Positions 23,978 through 32,931 of a stretch of 52,014 nt of DNA are shown piece after piece. The stretch covers positions 1-52,014 of the forward strand of contig JAFXLL010000006.1 in the NCBI GenBank assembly GCA_017531225.1, written 5' to 3'. Numbering within the stretch: position 1 is the first letter of the stretch; the number at the start of each line of letters is the position of its first letter. The position numbers and the translations under genes are program-made. This stretch comes from Bacteroidales bacterium. Lineage in GTDB: Bacteria > Bacteroidota > Bacteroidia > Bacteroidales > F082. The notes beneath the pieces are model-generated. The model was not told the DNA's origin. It was given only the letters and a program-made list of their open reading frames with translations, and ran no database searches.

Positions 23978-26605
23978 ATGGCAGAGAATAAGAGAAAAGA
24001 AAATACCTTCAAGCCCAAACCTCAACCTCCTTTAGAAGTTGAGACTCCAGCCATTCTTGACGAAGTGGATCCCCAACCCAAGAAAAAGGTTGACGAGCCC
24101 AAGGAGAAACCTAAAAAAGCTGAGAAGCCTAAGAAAGAGAAGAAAGAAAAGAAGGAGAGACAGCCTCGCACCCCTGACCCACGCATCAAGTATGTCGCGG
24201 GTTTTCTGGTCTTGTGCCTTGCCCTGTTCCTTGCCATCTCGATACTTTCGTTTTTCGTAAGTTATTTCAGCGGCTCCTATCACGAAACGGGAACCACGCT
24301 CTTTGGTAAAGCCATCCAATTCGATAGCATCACTGGATCGCTGGGTGCTTTTCTGGCTCAAGTTCTCATCAAGGAGTCATTCGGAATCGGGTCCTTGTAT
24401 TTTGTTTATCTGCTGACAACCATTGGGTTGTATTACACGATTGGCACCAAGATCAGGATGTGGAACCTTTGGAAACTCGGCATCATGTCATTGGCATGGG
24501 TGCCGCTGCTTTTCGGTTTCATCAACTTTGTGGCACCTAACATGGTTTGTGAGATCTTCGGCGGCGCTGTGGGTAAGTTCCTCAACGCCAGTATCTATGG
24601 ATTTATGGGCAAGTCAGGCGTTGTGCTTACCATTGTCTTTGTCTTCCTGCTGTATCTCCTCTTTGAGTTTAACCTCAATATGGATGCCATCAGGGAGTGG
24701 CGTGAACGCAGGGCTGAGCGGAAGGCCTTGAAACTGCAACAGCAAGTCAATGAAAATGATATAGAGTCTATTGAAAATCCTGAGAATCAGGATGCTGAGA
24801 ACCTCTGCGAGAATCCTGAAGACAATCAAGAGGAAGAACTTGATGAATTTGAAGATTTTGAGGATGACGATTTGCCTCCAATCACGGTGATCCACAGGCC
24901 TGCGGAAAACACTGTTAAAGAGGACGTTAAAGAAGATGTTAAAGAGGAACCAAAAGAGACTCCTGCCAACGACATGCCTTTGGAAATCGTCAATCCTGCT
25001 GATGAGATAGAACTTGTCATTGAGGACACGCCTAAGGAGAAGACGGTTGAGGAGGGAATGGAGCATCATACTGTTGACACGCCTTTCGATCCACATTATG
25101 AGCTGAGCGACTATCAGTTCCCCACACTCGATTTGCTGAATGAATATGGCGACAAACGTGCTGAGGTGAGCAACGAGGAGTTGGAAGCCAACAAGACCAA
25201 AATCGTTGAAACCTTGGGTAACTATGGTATCCAGATTGACAAGATTAAAGCCACCATTGGTCCCACTGTGACGTTGTATGAGATTGTTCCTGCAGCCGGT
25301 GTACGTATTTCCAAGATCAAGAATCTGGAGGATGATATCGCCTTGAGTCTGGCCGCCCTGGGCATCCGCATTATCGCCCCTATCCCTGGCAAGGGAACCA
25401 TCGGTATCGAAGTGCCTAACAAGAAGCCTGAGACCGTCTCCATGAAGAGCGTGCTTGCTTCCGAGAAGTTCCAGAACAACAAATACGCCCTGCCTTGTGC
25501 GATCGGCAAGACCATCTCCAACGAGACCTACGTGTTTGACCTGGCCAAGATGCCGCACATCCTGATGGCCGGTGCCACTGGACAAGGTAAGTCAGTCGGC
25601 TTGAACGCCATCATCGCCTCGCTGCTCTACAGCAAGCATCCTGCGGACTTGAAGTTTGTGATGGTCGATCCTAAAAAGGTGGAGCTTACCCTTTACAACC
25701 GCATCGAACGCCATTACCTCGCCAAGTTGCCGGATTCAGAAGATGCCATCATCACTGACGTGAAGCAGGTAGTGCGTACCCTCAACTCGCTTTGCATCGA
25801 GATGGATCAGCGCTACGATCTGCTGAAAGCCGCCCAGTGCCGCAATATCGTGGAATACAACGAGAAGTTCAAGAGCCGTAGGTTGCTTCCCACCGAGGGA
25901 CACCGTTACCTGCCATACATCGTGCTGGTCGTCGACGAGTTTGCCGACCTTATCATGACGGCGGGTCGTGAAGTGGAAGCGCCTATTGCCCGTCTGGCTC
26001 AGTTGGCCCGTGCCATTGGTATCCACTTGATCATCGCAACGCAACGCCCTTCCGTGAACATCATCACAGGTTCCATCAAGGCAAACTTCCCAGCCCGTAT
26101 CGCTTTCCGTGTCATCTCACAGGTCGACTCTAAGACCATTCTCGACCAAAGCGGTGCCAACCAGCTCATCGGTCGTGGTGACATGTTGCTCTCTACTGGC
26201 AACGACTTGGTGCGTCTGCAATGTGCTTTTATCGATACACCAGAAGTGGAGGAGATCACCAGCTTCATCGGCGAGCAACGCGGCTTTGTTGAACCGTTCC
26301 GTCTGCCCGAAGTGCCCGACGAAGAGAGTGGTGAAGGCGCTGACTTTGAGGACGGCGACGAACGTGATCCTTTGTTTGAAGAAGCCGCACGTATTGTGGT
26401 GCAGACCCAGCAGGGTTCCACTTCTATGATCCAACGTAAACTCAAGCTTGGCTACAACCGTGCAGGCCGTATCATCGACCAACTGGAGGCCGCTGGCATC
26501 GTCGGATCCTTCTCCGGAAGTAAATCTCGTGAAGTAAAAGTGGCCAACGAATTCGCTTTGGAACAGATTTTGAAGGATATCGAGTTAAAAGATCAAGGTA
26601 TATGA
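23978..26605 (+). CDS. ftsK: DNA translocase FtsK/SpoIIIE
   Basis: An 875-residue septal DNA pump. The N-terminus is highly charged (lysine/proline/glutamate, residues 1-65), then four membrane helices (about 70-230), an acidic linker (about 255-370), and a RecA-like motor with Walker A GATGQGKS near 532 and Walker B IVLVVDEFADL near 650. A C-terminal winged-helix gamma domain (KLKLGYNRAGRIIDQLE, about 820-860) reads KOPS-like sites. It helps resolve chromosome dimers at dif and coordinates segregation with division. The stop overlaps the next start (ATGA). Confidence 0.96.
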   Translation: MAENKRKENTFKPKPQPPLEVETPAILDEVDPQPKKKVDEPKEKPKKAEKPKKEKKEKKERQPRTPDPRIKYVAGFLVLCLALFLAISILSFFVSYFSGSYHETGTTLFGKAIQFDSITGSLGAFLAQVLIKESFGIGSLYFVYLLTTIGLYYTIGTKIRMWNLWKLGIMSLAWVPLLFGFINFVAPNMVCEIFGGAVGKFLNASIYGFMGKSGVVLTIVFVFLLYLLFEFNLNMDAIREWRERRAERKALKLQQQVNENDIESIENPENQDAENLCENPEDNQEEELDEFEDFEDDDLPPITVIHRPAENTVKEDVKEDVKEEPKETPANDMPLEIVNPADEIELVIEDTPKEKTVEEGMEHHTVDTPFDPHYELSDYQFPTLDLLNEYGDKRAEVSNEELEANKTKIVETLGNYGIQIDKIKATIGPTVTLYEIVPAAGVRISKIKNLEDDIALSLAALGIRIIAPIPGKGTIGIEVPNKKPETVSMKSVLASEKFQNNKYALPCAIGKTISNETYVFDLAKMPHILMAGATGQGKSVGLNAIIASLLYSKHPADLKFVMVDPKKVELTLYNRIERHYLAKLPDSEDAIITDVKQVVRTLNSLCIEMDQRYDLLKAAQCRNIVEYNEKFKSRRLLPTEGHRYLPYIVLVVDEFADLIMTAGREVEAPIARLAQLARAIGIHLIIATQRPSVNIITGSIKANFPARIAFRVISQVDSKTILDQSGANQLIGRGDMLLSTGNDLVRLQCAFIDTPEVEEITSFIGEQRGFVEPFRLPEVPDEESGEGADFEDGDERDPLFEEAARIVVQTQQGSTSMIQRKLKLGYNRAGRIIDQLEAAGIVGSFSGSKSREVKVANEFALEQILKDIELKDQGI

Positions 26606-27213
26606 AAAAGCAACTCACTATCACCGCAATAATTCTTTTCGTGTTTTCGGCTAGCATGGCTTTCGCACAAGGCGATGCCAGTGGCGTGGTCAAAAAAATC
26701 ACCAAGTCGTTTCGCGATAAGAAAAATGCCGAAATCATCTTCGATTACCATTACGTGATGGATTCCATAACCAAAACCGAGGTTCAGGAAGGCACAGCAT
26801 ACCTTCAAGGCGAGTCATATAAAATCTTACAGAAGGAACAGCAAACCGTTTGTGATGGCTCCACCATCTGGACTTACCTGATTGAGGAGGAAGAGGTGGT
26901 GATCAGCAGCACCTCGTTTGGTGATGACAACACTCCCTTGAAGATGCTCACCTCACTCGATAAGTACTATACGGCTACATTCATCAATAGCTCCACCATC
27001 GTCCTGGCCAATCCCGAAGGTCAGTTCAAGCTACTGTTTCTGACCATCGACCCTAAGAAAAACACGTTGAAAGGTATAGATTATGTGGCTAGCGATGGCA
27101 GCAAGATGATTATTGAAATTAAGGAGCTCAAGTTTGAGCAAGACCTCAAAGACGATTTCTTCACTTTCGACGAGAAAGCCTATCCCGAAGTTGACGTTAT
27201 TGACATGCGATGA
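26602..27213 (+). CDS. LolA-like outer-membrane lipoprotein carrier protein
   Basis: A 203-residue periplasmic protein with a signal peptide (residues 1-23, ending SMAFAQ) and the LolA-type half-barrel pattern (FRDKKNAEIIFDYHY, GTAYLQGESYKIL, DGSTIWTYLIEEEEVVI, LKFEQDLKDDFFTFD). LolA family members ferry lipoproteins from the inner to the outer membrane. Weakly conserved at sequence level, so the symbol is not assigned. Overlaps ftsK and the next glycosyltransferase by 4 nt each, indicating one transcript. Confidence 0.82.
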   Translation: MKKQLTITAIILFVFSASMAFAQGDASGVVKKITKSFRDKKNAEIIFDYHYVMDSITKTEVQEGTAYLQGESYKILQKEQQTVCDGSTIWTYLIEEEEVVISSTSFGDDNTPLKMLTSLDKYYTATFINSSTIVLANPEGQFKLLFLTIDPKKNTLKGIDYVASDGSKMIIEIKELKFEQDLKDDFFTFDEKAYPEVDVIDMR

Positions 27214-28319
27214 AGGTTGTTTTCCTGGCACGATGGTATCCTCACAAATACGACCCGATGTTCGGGTTGTTTGTGCAACGTCATGCCGAAGCCGCTGCAC
27301 TCTATAATGATGTTACAGTGGTTTACGTCCACCCCGACGAGAACGCTCAAAGCAAATACGATGTTGAACGCGCCAACGAAAACGGTGTCGATACCATCCG
27401 AATTTATTACAAGAAACAGGGTAAAATCAGTTCGGTTTGGCGTTATTTCCAAGCATGTCGGAAGGGCTTGAAGCTTACGGGGAAGCCTGATCTAATTCAT
27501 GTTCACGTGCTGACGCGGATGGGCCTTGTGGCCTATTTGCAGAAAAAGCTGCATGGCACACCTTACCTGATCACCGAGCATTGGTCGCGCTACCTGCCTG
27601 GCAACGATTTCAGTGGCGCTTTACGTAAGATGGTAACTCGCAGGGTCGTTAGAAATGCAAAGTTGGTCACTACGGTGACTGAGAACCTCGCCAAAGCCAT
27701 GCAGGCGCATCAGTTACACAACCCGCGTTACGTAGTGCTCCCCAATGTGGTCGACACCAATCTTTTCAAGCCTTGTCCGCACCATAATGAGATCCCGAAA
27801 ATCATCCATATCAGCTGTTTTGAAGATAAGTCGAAAAACATCAGTGGACTTTTGGAATCGTTGAAGCTGTTGAAAGAGAAGGGAGTTCCCTATCAAGCTG
27901 TTTTGATAGGCGAGGGAATGGATTGGGAGGCTATGAAACAGCGGGCCGTCTCTATGGCGCTGACTGACCGAGTACAATTCACTGGCTTGTTACAAGGCCA
28001 GGCTTTGGTCGACGAACTTGCCCAAGGTGATTTCTTGGTGCTTTCAAGCCATTATGAGAACATGCCTGTGGTGATTTTGGAAGCCATGTCCTGTGGAATG
28101 CCTGTGGTAGCCACCAATGTGGGCGGCATCTCGGAGATGGTCAATGAAAGCAACGGCATTTTGGTTCCTGCTGGAGACGCAAATGCTTTAGCAGTGGCCA
28201 TGGAACAATGCTGCCACACCTATAATAATTACGTTGCTGAGGAATTAAGAAAACAGATCGTGGAACGATATAGTAAAGAAAGTGTTGGCGACTTTATTCA
28301 CCAACTGTATTCTTCATGA
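27210..28319 (+). CDS. Glycosyltransferase, family 4 (GT-B fold)
   Basis: A 369-residue cytoplasmic GT-B transferase: N-domain MKVVFLARWYPHKYDPMFGLF, HVHVLTRMGLVAYL, LITEHWSRYLPG; C-domain with PNVVDTNLFKP, and the nucleotide-sugar EX7E motif ENMPVVILEAMSCG plus VVATNVGGISEMV. It probably adds a sugar to LPS or capsule; donor and acceptor are unknown. Co-translated with the LolA-like gene; its 3' end overlaps the convergent lpxA by 26 nt. Confidence 0.9.
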   Translation: MKVVFLARWYPHKYDPMFGLFVQRHAEAAALYNDVTVVYVHPDENAQSKYDVERANENGVDTIRIYYKKQGKISSVWRYFQACRKGLKLTGKPDLIHVHVLTRMGLVAYLQKKLHGTPYLITEHWSRYLPGNDFSGALRKMVTRRVVRNAKLVTTVTENLAKAMQAHQLHNPRYVVLPNVVDTNLFKPCPHHNEIPKIIHISCFEDKSKNISGLLESLKLLKEKGVPYQAVLIGEGMDWEAMKQRAVSMALTDRVQFTGLLQGQALVDELAQGDFLVLSSHYENMPVVILEAMSCGMPVVATNVGGISEMVNESNGILVPAGDANALAVAMEQCCHTYNNYVAEELRKQIVERYSKESVGDFIHQLYSS

Positions 28320-29079
28320 TTCCGATCTTGGAGTTCTCAATGAAATCAATAATCAGTTCGCGGTCTTCTGATTCAGGCAGATTGGCCTTAATGTATTGAA
28401 CAGCTTGAGTGACGTTCATGCCGCCGCTGTAGATCACGCGATAAATGTCTTGGATGGCATTGATGCGTTCCTTGGTAAAGCCTCTACGTGACAATCCTAC
28501 AAAATTCACTCCTGCGTAGGAGACAGGGTAGCCGGTGCCAGTCTTGACAAACGGAGGGATGTCCTTGTTGATCATGGCGCCGCCTGAGATCATCACATGG
28601 GCGCCGATGCGGCAGAACTGGCTCACTGCAGCCAAACCGCCTAGAATAGCCCAGTCTTCAACCACGATATGTCCTGCCAGCGATGCTACATTCGACATGA
28701 TGACATGGTCACCGAGAAAGCAGTCGTGAGCCACATGGGTGAAGGCCATCAGCAGGCAATCCTTGCCAACCACGGTCTTTCCTGAAGCCAATGTGCCTTT
28801 GTTGACTGTTGCCGATTCGCGAACCGTGGTGCCGTCGCCAATATAGCAATAAGTCGTTTCACCTTTATACTTCAAATCTTGCGGCACGGCAGAGATCACC
28901 GCTCCTGGGAAGATCTTGCAGTTCTTGCCGATGCGGGCGCCGTCCATAATGGTGGCATTGGGCCCGATCCAAGTGCCGGAGCCGATTTCAACATCCTCTC
29001 CAATCCATGCGAACGGTTCGATTTTGACATCTTCGGCGATGCGTGCATTGGGGTGGATGTAAGCTAAAGGTTGGTTCAT
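28294..29079 (-). CDS. lpxA: UDP-N-acetylglucosamine acyltransferase
   Basis: A 261-residue left-handed beta-helix enzyme that catalyses the first step of lipid A synthesis, transferring a 3-hydroxyacyl chain from ACP to UDP-GlcNAc. Hexapeptide repeats run from residue 8 to about 185 (YIHPNARIAEDVKIEPFAWI, IGPNATIMDGARIGKNCKI). The catalytic region is LMAFTHVAHDCFLGDHV and the C-terminal helical part follows GLSRRGFTKERINAIQ. Length matches the family. Last gene of the minus-strand lpx cluster, 12 nt after lpxC. Confidence 0.96.
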   Translation of the reverse strand: MNQPLAYIHPNARIAEDVKIEPFAWIGEDVEIGSGTWIGPNATIMDGARIGKNCKIFPGAVISAVPQDLKYKGETTYCYIGDGTTVRESATVNKGTLASGKTVVGKDCLLMAFTHVAHDCFLGDHVIMSNVASLAGHIVVEDWAILGGLAAVSQFCRIGAHVMISGGAMINKDIPPFVKTGTGYPVSYAGVNFVGLSRRGFTKERINAIQDIYRVIYSGGMNVTQAVQYIKANLPESEDRELIIDFIENSKIGIMKNTVGE

Positions 29080-29091
29080 GACAATCTCTGT

Positions 29092-30012
29092 TTATTCCTG
29101 CTGAAGCATAGCTTGTTTGATGGCTCTTGCGAAAGCAGTATTGGAAAAATGGCCTGGCTTATAGGCTTTTACATGTCCTTTGATAGGCTTGCCGATTAAG
29201 GTCAAGTCGCCGATGACGTCCAGCAGCTTATGACGGGCGGGTTCGTTTTCGAAATACAGGTCAACATTGTTCAAGGTGCCGCCTTCTCTGACTTCGACTT
29301 TCGGCTTTTTGAAGAATTGGGCGATGTGGTCCAGCTCTTCGGGAGAGACGTTTTTGTTGACAAACACGATGGCGTTGGTCAAGTCGCCGCCCTTGATGAG
29401 GTTACGGCTGAGGAGGGTCTCCAGCTCGTGGAGGAACACAAAGGTGCGGCAAGGCGCGATCTCGCTCTCGAAATCCTTCAGGTCGTGCAAGGAGGCACTT
29501 TGTTTGTCCAGCACACGGGTGTTGTATTTCACGGTGACGTCGACTTGGAAGGTGTCGCAGGGCTCAACGGATAGCTCGATGCCCAACACTTCATTACGGT
29601 AGGTGATGGGCTCTTTGATCACGTAATAGTTGCGAGGCGCATTCTGCTCTACGATACCGGCTTCCTTGATGGCTTTTACGAATTCCTTTCCGCTGCCATC
29701 CATGATGGGCATTTCTTCCACATCGATGTCGATCAGGACGTTGTCGACGCCCATGCCCCGCAAGGAGGCAAGCACGTGTTCAACTGTATATAGTTTTACG
29801 CCGCCTTTTCCCAGGGTAGTGCCTCTGGCCGTGTCGATGACGTTATCGACATCAGCCTCAATGATAGGCCGATTCTCCAGGTCGATGCGACGGAAACGAA
29901 TGCCAGTGTTGACAGGAGCCGGATTGAAAGTCAGGGTGCCGCATTGGCGCGTGTGTAACCCTGCTCCGGTAACACTAACTTTTCGTTGTATAGTACATTG
30001 CTTTTCTTCCAT
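29092..30012 (-). CDS. lpxC: UDP-3-O-acyl-N-acetylglucosamine deacetylase (stand-alone LpxC)
   Basis: A 306-residue zinc deacetylase, the committed step of lipid A synthesis. Zinc ligands are visible in YTVEHVLASLRG (near residue 78) and RHKLLDVIGDLTLIG (near 240), with a late histidine in GHVKAYKPGH. The start is ATG 30010-30012 (MEEKQCTIQRKVSVTGAGLH); the frame is open further upstream but covers the promoter. In most Bacteroidota this enzyme is fused to FabZ (about 460 residues); here a true stop codon follows the LpxC domain and only 12 nt separate it from lpxA, so the fusion is missing. Confidence 0.94.
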   Translation of the reverse strand: MEEKQCTIQRKVSVTGAGLHTRQCGTLTFNPAPVNTGIRFRRIDLENRPIIEADVDNVIDTARGTTLGKGGVKLYTVEHVLASLRGMGVDNVLIDIDVEEMPIMDGSGKEFVKAIKEAGIVEQNAPRNYYVIKEPITYRNEVLGIELSVEPCDTFQVDVTVKYNTRVLDKQSASLHDLKDFESEIAPCRTFVFLHELETLLSRNLIKGGDLTNAIVFVNKNVSPEELDHIAQFFKKPKVEVREGGTLNNVDLYFENEPARHKLLDVIGDLTLIGKPIKGHVKAYKPGHFSNTAFARAIKQAMLQQE

Positions 30013-30053
30013 AAAAATCTTGCTTGAGTTAAGGCATCTCAAGAAAAAACGTG

Positions 30054-30061
30054 CAAAATTA
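30054..30061 (-). promoter_or_regulatory. -7 promoter element of lpxC-lpxA
   Basis: TAATTTTG on the minus strand (TAnnTTTG), 41 nt before the lpxC ATG in the 81-nt gap after lpxD. Confidence 0.65.
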
Positions 30062-30093
30062 GAAAAAATATCCTTACGAACCAAAAAAATCGC

Positions 30094-31134
30094 TTAGAGA
30101 GAGGACTTGAGTTGTGCCAGTTCTTTCTCTAAAGCGTCGATTTTGCGCGCCATCTCGTCGATGTGACGGAACCTTGCGTTGGAGACCAGATACTGTTTCA
30201 AAGGCTGTATCGGAGTGCCCATAAACTCTTGGTTTTGCTCCTTGATGCTGCCCATGACGCCGCATTGTCCGCCGAACTTCGACCCGTCAGCGATATGCAG
30301 ATGGCCGACAAAGCCGGTCTGTCCGCCAACCACGCAGTTTTTGCCAAGGTGGGTCGATCCGCTGACGCCAACCTGAGCAGCCAGCGCCGAGTTTTCGCCT
30401 ACTTCGACATTATGGGCCAGATGGACAAGGTTGTCGAGTTTGACGCCTTTGTGGACATGTGTGGAACCCATTGTGGAACGGTCGATGGTGGTGTTGGCAC
30501 CGATCTCCACATCGTCATCGATCATCACGTTGCCCACTTGTGGGATCTTCTCGTAATGGCCATCCTCTTGCGGAGCGAAGCCAAACCCGTCGGCACCGAT
30601 CACTGCACCGGCATGGATGATGCAACGTTTGCCGACCACCGTATTGCGGTACAAACGCACACCTGGATACAAGGTCGTATTGTCGCCGATGACTGATCCG
30701 TCGCCGATATAGACTTGGGGATAGACCTTCACGTTGTTGCCGATAGTGACATTCTCGCCAATGAAGGCGAACTCACCGAGATAGAGGTTCTCGCCGCATT
30801 TGGCGCTCGATGAGACGAATGCCAATGAAGAGACTCCTTTCTTATCCTGCGACATCTGGTCGTAGAACGCAAGCAACTTGGCGAACGAAGCATAGGCGTC
30901 GTCCACACGGATCAAGGTAGCGGTGATGGGTTTGTCAGCCACGAAGTCCTTGTTGACAATGACGATGGATGACCTGGTCTCGTAAATGTAAGGGATGTAT
31001 TTCGGGTTGGCTAAAAAGCTCAACATGCCGGGTGCACCTTCCTCAATTTTGGCGACATTCCACACTTCCTCGTTGGGATTGCCTTCCACTATGCCATTGA
31101 GTAAGGCTGCAATTTGTGATGCTAAAAACTTCAT
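30094..31134 (-). CDS. lpxD: UDP-3-O-acylglucosamine N-acyltransferase
   Basis: A 346-residue lipid A enzyme that adds the second, amide-linked acyl chain. The N-terminal UDP-binding domain ([38 protein letters not shown]) is followed by a hexapeptide beta-helix (about 100-310) with the catalytic histidine stretch [12 protein letters not shown], and a C-terminal helix ([18 protein letters not shown]). Full length. It precedes lpxC and lpxA in the order usual for Bacteroidota. Confidence 0.96.
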   Translation of the reverse strand: MKFLASQIAALLNGIVEGNPNEEVWNVAKIEEGAPGMLSFLANPKYIPYIYETRSSIVIVNKDFVADKPITATLIRVDDAYASFAKLLAFYDQMSQDKKGVSSLAFVSSSAKCGENLYLGEFAFIGENVTIGNNVKVYPQVYIGDGSVIGDNTTLYPGVRLYRNTVVGKRCIIHAGAVIGADGFGFAPQEDGHYEKIPQVGNVMIDDDVEIGANTTIDRSTMGSTHVHKGVKLDNLVHLAHNVEVGENSALAAQVGVSGSTHLGKNCVVGGQTGFVGHLHIADGSKFGGQCGVMGSIKEQNQEFMGTPIQPLKQYLVSNARFRHIDEMARKIDALEKELAQLKSSL

Positions 31135-31144
31135 TACAAATGGT

Positions 31145-31603
31145 TTATATCTCGTTAAACTCCTTTTTCAACATGAGGATGGCCTGCTCGATAAATGGAT
31201 TGGGCAAGGCCACCAAAGCTTGGGCGATCAGTGCAACATCTGTGCCATCTTCGGTTTTGTCGAAAGTGGTGTTGATTTGATTCACCAGTTCCTCCTTGGC
31301 GCGCTGCACCGCCATCCACGTGTCGTTGCCGACATAGAGCTGTTGAGCCAGGTTGTGCTCAAACTCTTCCTCGATGCTATGAAGTAGGGAGATGTGGAAC
31401 ATTTCCTTCGCCATTCCAGGAGCGTAGACTCTTTTGACCAGCACGGGCAACTGCGAGCGTTCCAGAAAAAGTAGGAACCGTTCGTAGGCCTGGATCTTGA
31501 GCGGGGTAACCATCTTAGCGGTCGCGATACGCATCTCTGCCTTGGCTTTCATCCGCATTTCAAACTCCTTAAGCTTTAGTTTTCTGTTGAAAAAGTAGCC
31601 CAT
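31145..31603 (-). CDS. Conserved uncharacterised protein upstream of lpxD
   Basis: A 152-residue soluble protein, mostly helical. The pattern [18 protein letters not shown], then [20 protein letters not shown] and [12 protein letters not shown] resembles a small Bacteroidota-specific family of unknown function. No signal peptide or membrane segment. It has its own promoter and ends 10 nt before lpxD, so it is probably co-transcribed with lpxD; a link to envelope synthesis is only inferred from position. Confidence 0.75.
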   Translation of the reverse strand: MGYFFNRKLKLKEFEMRMKAKAEMRIATAKMVTPLKIQAYERFLLFLERSQLPVLVKRVYAPGMAKEMFHISLLHSIEEEFEHNLAQQLYVGNDTWMAVQRAKEELVNQINTTFDKTEDGTDVALIAQALVALPNPFIEQAILMLKKEFNEI

Positions 31604-31620
31604 CTTGATTAGATTTTGCG

Positions 31621-31628
31621 CAAAAATA
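31621..31628 (-). promoter_or_regulatory. -7 promoter element of the hypothetical gene-lpxD unit
   Basis: TATTTTTG on the minus strand, 17 nt before the ATG (31601-31603); part of a divergent region with the aminotransferase promoter. Confidence 0.7.
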
Positions 31629-31670
31629 AGAAAAGAATCAAGAAGTAGGAAGAAAGAAGCGAGAATTTCG

Positions 31671-31678
31671 TATTTTTG
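31671..31678 (+). promoter_or_regulatory. -7 promoter element of the aminotransferase operon
   Basis: TATTTTTG (TAnnTTTG), 44 nt before the aminotransferase ATG. Confidence 0.7.
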
Positions 31679-31722
31679 CAGACTTAAATAATAGGAATCT
31701 ATAAATTTTTAAAAAATAAATC

Positions 31723-32931
31723 ATGAGCGAAATCATCCTTTCCAACAGAGTACTGAACATGGCTGAGTCAGCCACTTTGGCTATGACCAACAAGAGCCGC
31801 GAGCTGAAAGCACAGGGCGTTGACGTTATCAGCCTGAGCATTGGCGAACCCGATTTTAACACTCCAGAATCGGCTAAGCAAGCTGGTATTGACGCCATCA
31901 CCGGCAACGACACACACTATCCGCCCGTACCTGGCACACCTGCCTTGCGCAAGGCTATTGCCAACAAGCTGAAACGCGACAACGGTCTGGATTACAAGGA
32001 TACTGACATCCTCGTTTCCAACGGCGCCAAGCAGGCTATCAACAATGTGCTTCTGGCCATTTTGAACGACGGCGACGAGGTCATCATCCCCGCTCCGTTC
32101 TGGGTTTCTTATCCCGAAATGGTGAAGTTGAGCGGTGGCGTGCCCGTCATCGTCAAGAGCGACATGGCTCACGACTTCAAGATCACTGCCGAGCAGCTTG
32201 AAAAGGCCATCACTCCCAAGACCAAGGCTTTCCTCATCAACACTCCTTGCAACCCCAGCGGATCAGTGTTCACCAAGGCTGAACTTACCGCCATCGCAGA
32301 GGTGCTGAGAAAATACCCCAACATCATCATCATTTCCGATGAGATCTACGAGTTCATCCAATATGAACACAAGCACGAGAGCATGGGTCAGTTTGAGTTC
32401 TTGAAGGACCGTCTCGTCATCGTCAACGGCGTGGCCAAAGGTTATGCCATGACAGGCTGGCGTATCGGTTACATCGCTGCTCCTCAGGCTATTGTGAAGG
32501 CTACCAACAAGATTCAGGGTCAGATCACCTCTGGTATCTGCACTATTGCTCAGGCTGCTGCCGCTAAGGCTATGGATCTCTGCCCCGAGAACTCGAAGGA
32601 GATTCAGGACATGCTGAAGGCTTTCCGTGAGCGCCGCGATACCCTTGTGAAGCTGATGAACGAGATCCCTGGCGTGAAGTGCAATACTCCCGCGGGCGCT
32701 TTCTACGTGTTCCCAGAAGTGAATTCATACTATGGCAAGACTGACGGTCAGACGGTCATCAAAGGTAGTGACGACCTCTGCATGTGGCTGCTCTACAATG
32801 CCCATGTGGCTTGCGTGGCTGGTAATTCATTCGGCAACGACGACTGCATCCGCCTTTCCTATGCCACCTCTTTGGATAAGCTCATCGAGGCTGCAAGAAG
32901 AATCAAGGAAGCTTTGACGAAACTTCATTAA
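31723..32931 (+). CDS. Pyridoxal-phosphate aminotransferase (aspartate aminotransferase type)
   Basis: A 402-residue class I aminotransferase. Landmarks are SLSIGEPDFNTPESAK, the substrate-proximal NTPCNPSGSVF, SDEIYEFIQY, and the PLP-binding Lys239 in NGVAKGYAMTGWRIGY, with a late arginine region IRLSYATS. This pattern is that of bacterial subgroup I-gamma aspartate aminotransferases (aspartate plus 2-oxoglutarate to oxaloacetate plus glutamate), though substrate range can be broader. Its stop overlaps the kinase start (TAATG). Confidence 0.92.
   Translation: MSEIILSNRVLNMAESATLAMTNKSRELKAQGVDVISLSIGEPDFNTPESAKQAGIDAITGNDTHYPPVPGTPALRKAIANKLKRDNGLDYKDTDILVSNGAKQAINNVLLAILNDGDEVIIPAPFWVSYPEMVKLSGGVPVIVKSDMAHDFKITAEQLEKAITPKTKAFLINTPCNPSGSVFTKAELTAIAEVLRKYPNIIIISDEIYEFIQYEHKHESMGQFEFLKDRLVIVNGVAKGYAMTGWRIGYIAAPQAIVKATNKIQGQITSGICTIAQAAAAKAMDLCPENSKEIQDMLKAFRERRDTLVKLMNEIPGVKCNTPAGAFYVFPEVNSYYGKTDGQTVIKGSDDLCMWLLYNAHVACVAGNSFGNDDCIRLSYATSLDKLIEAARRIKEALTKLH

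Noticed and set aside
24614-25585. Long open frame on the minus strand opposite ftsK
   Set aside because: Antisense shadow. FtsK motifs are continuous on the plus strand and the minus-frame product has no domain pattern.
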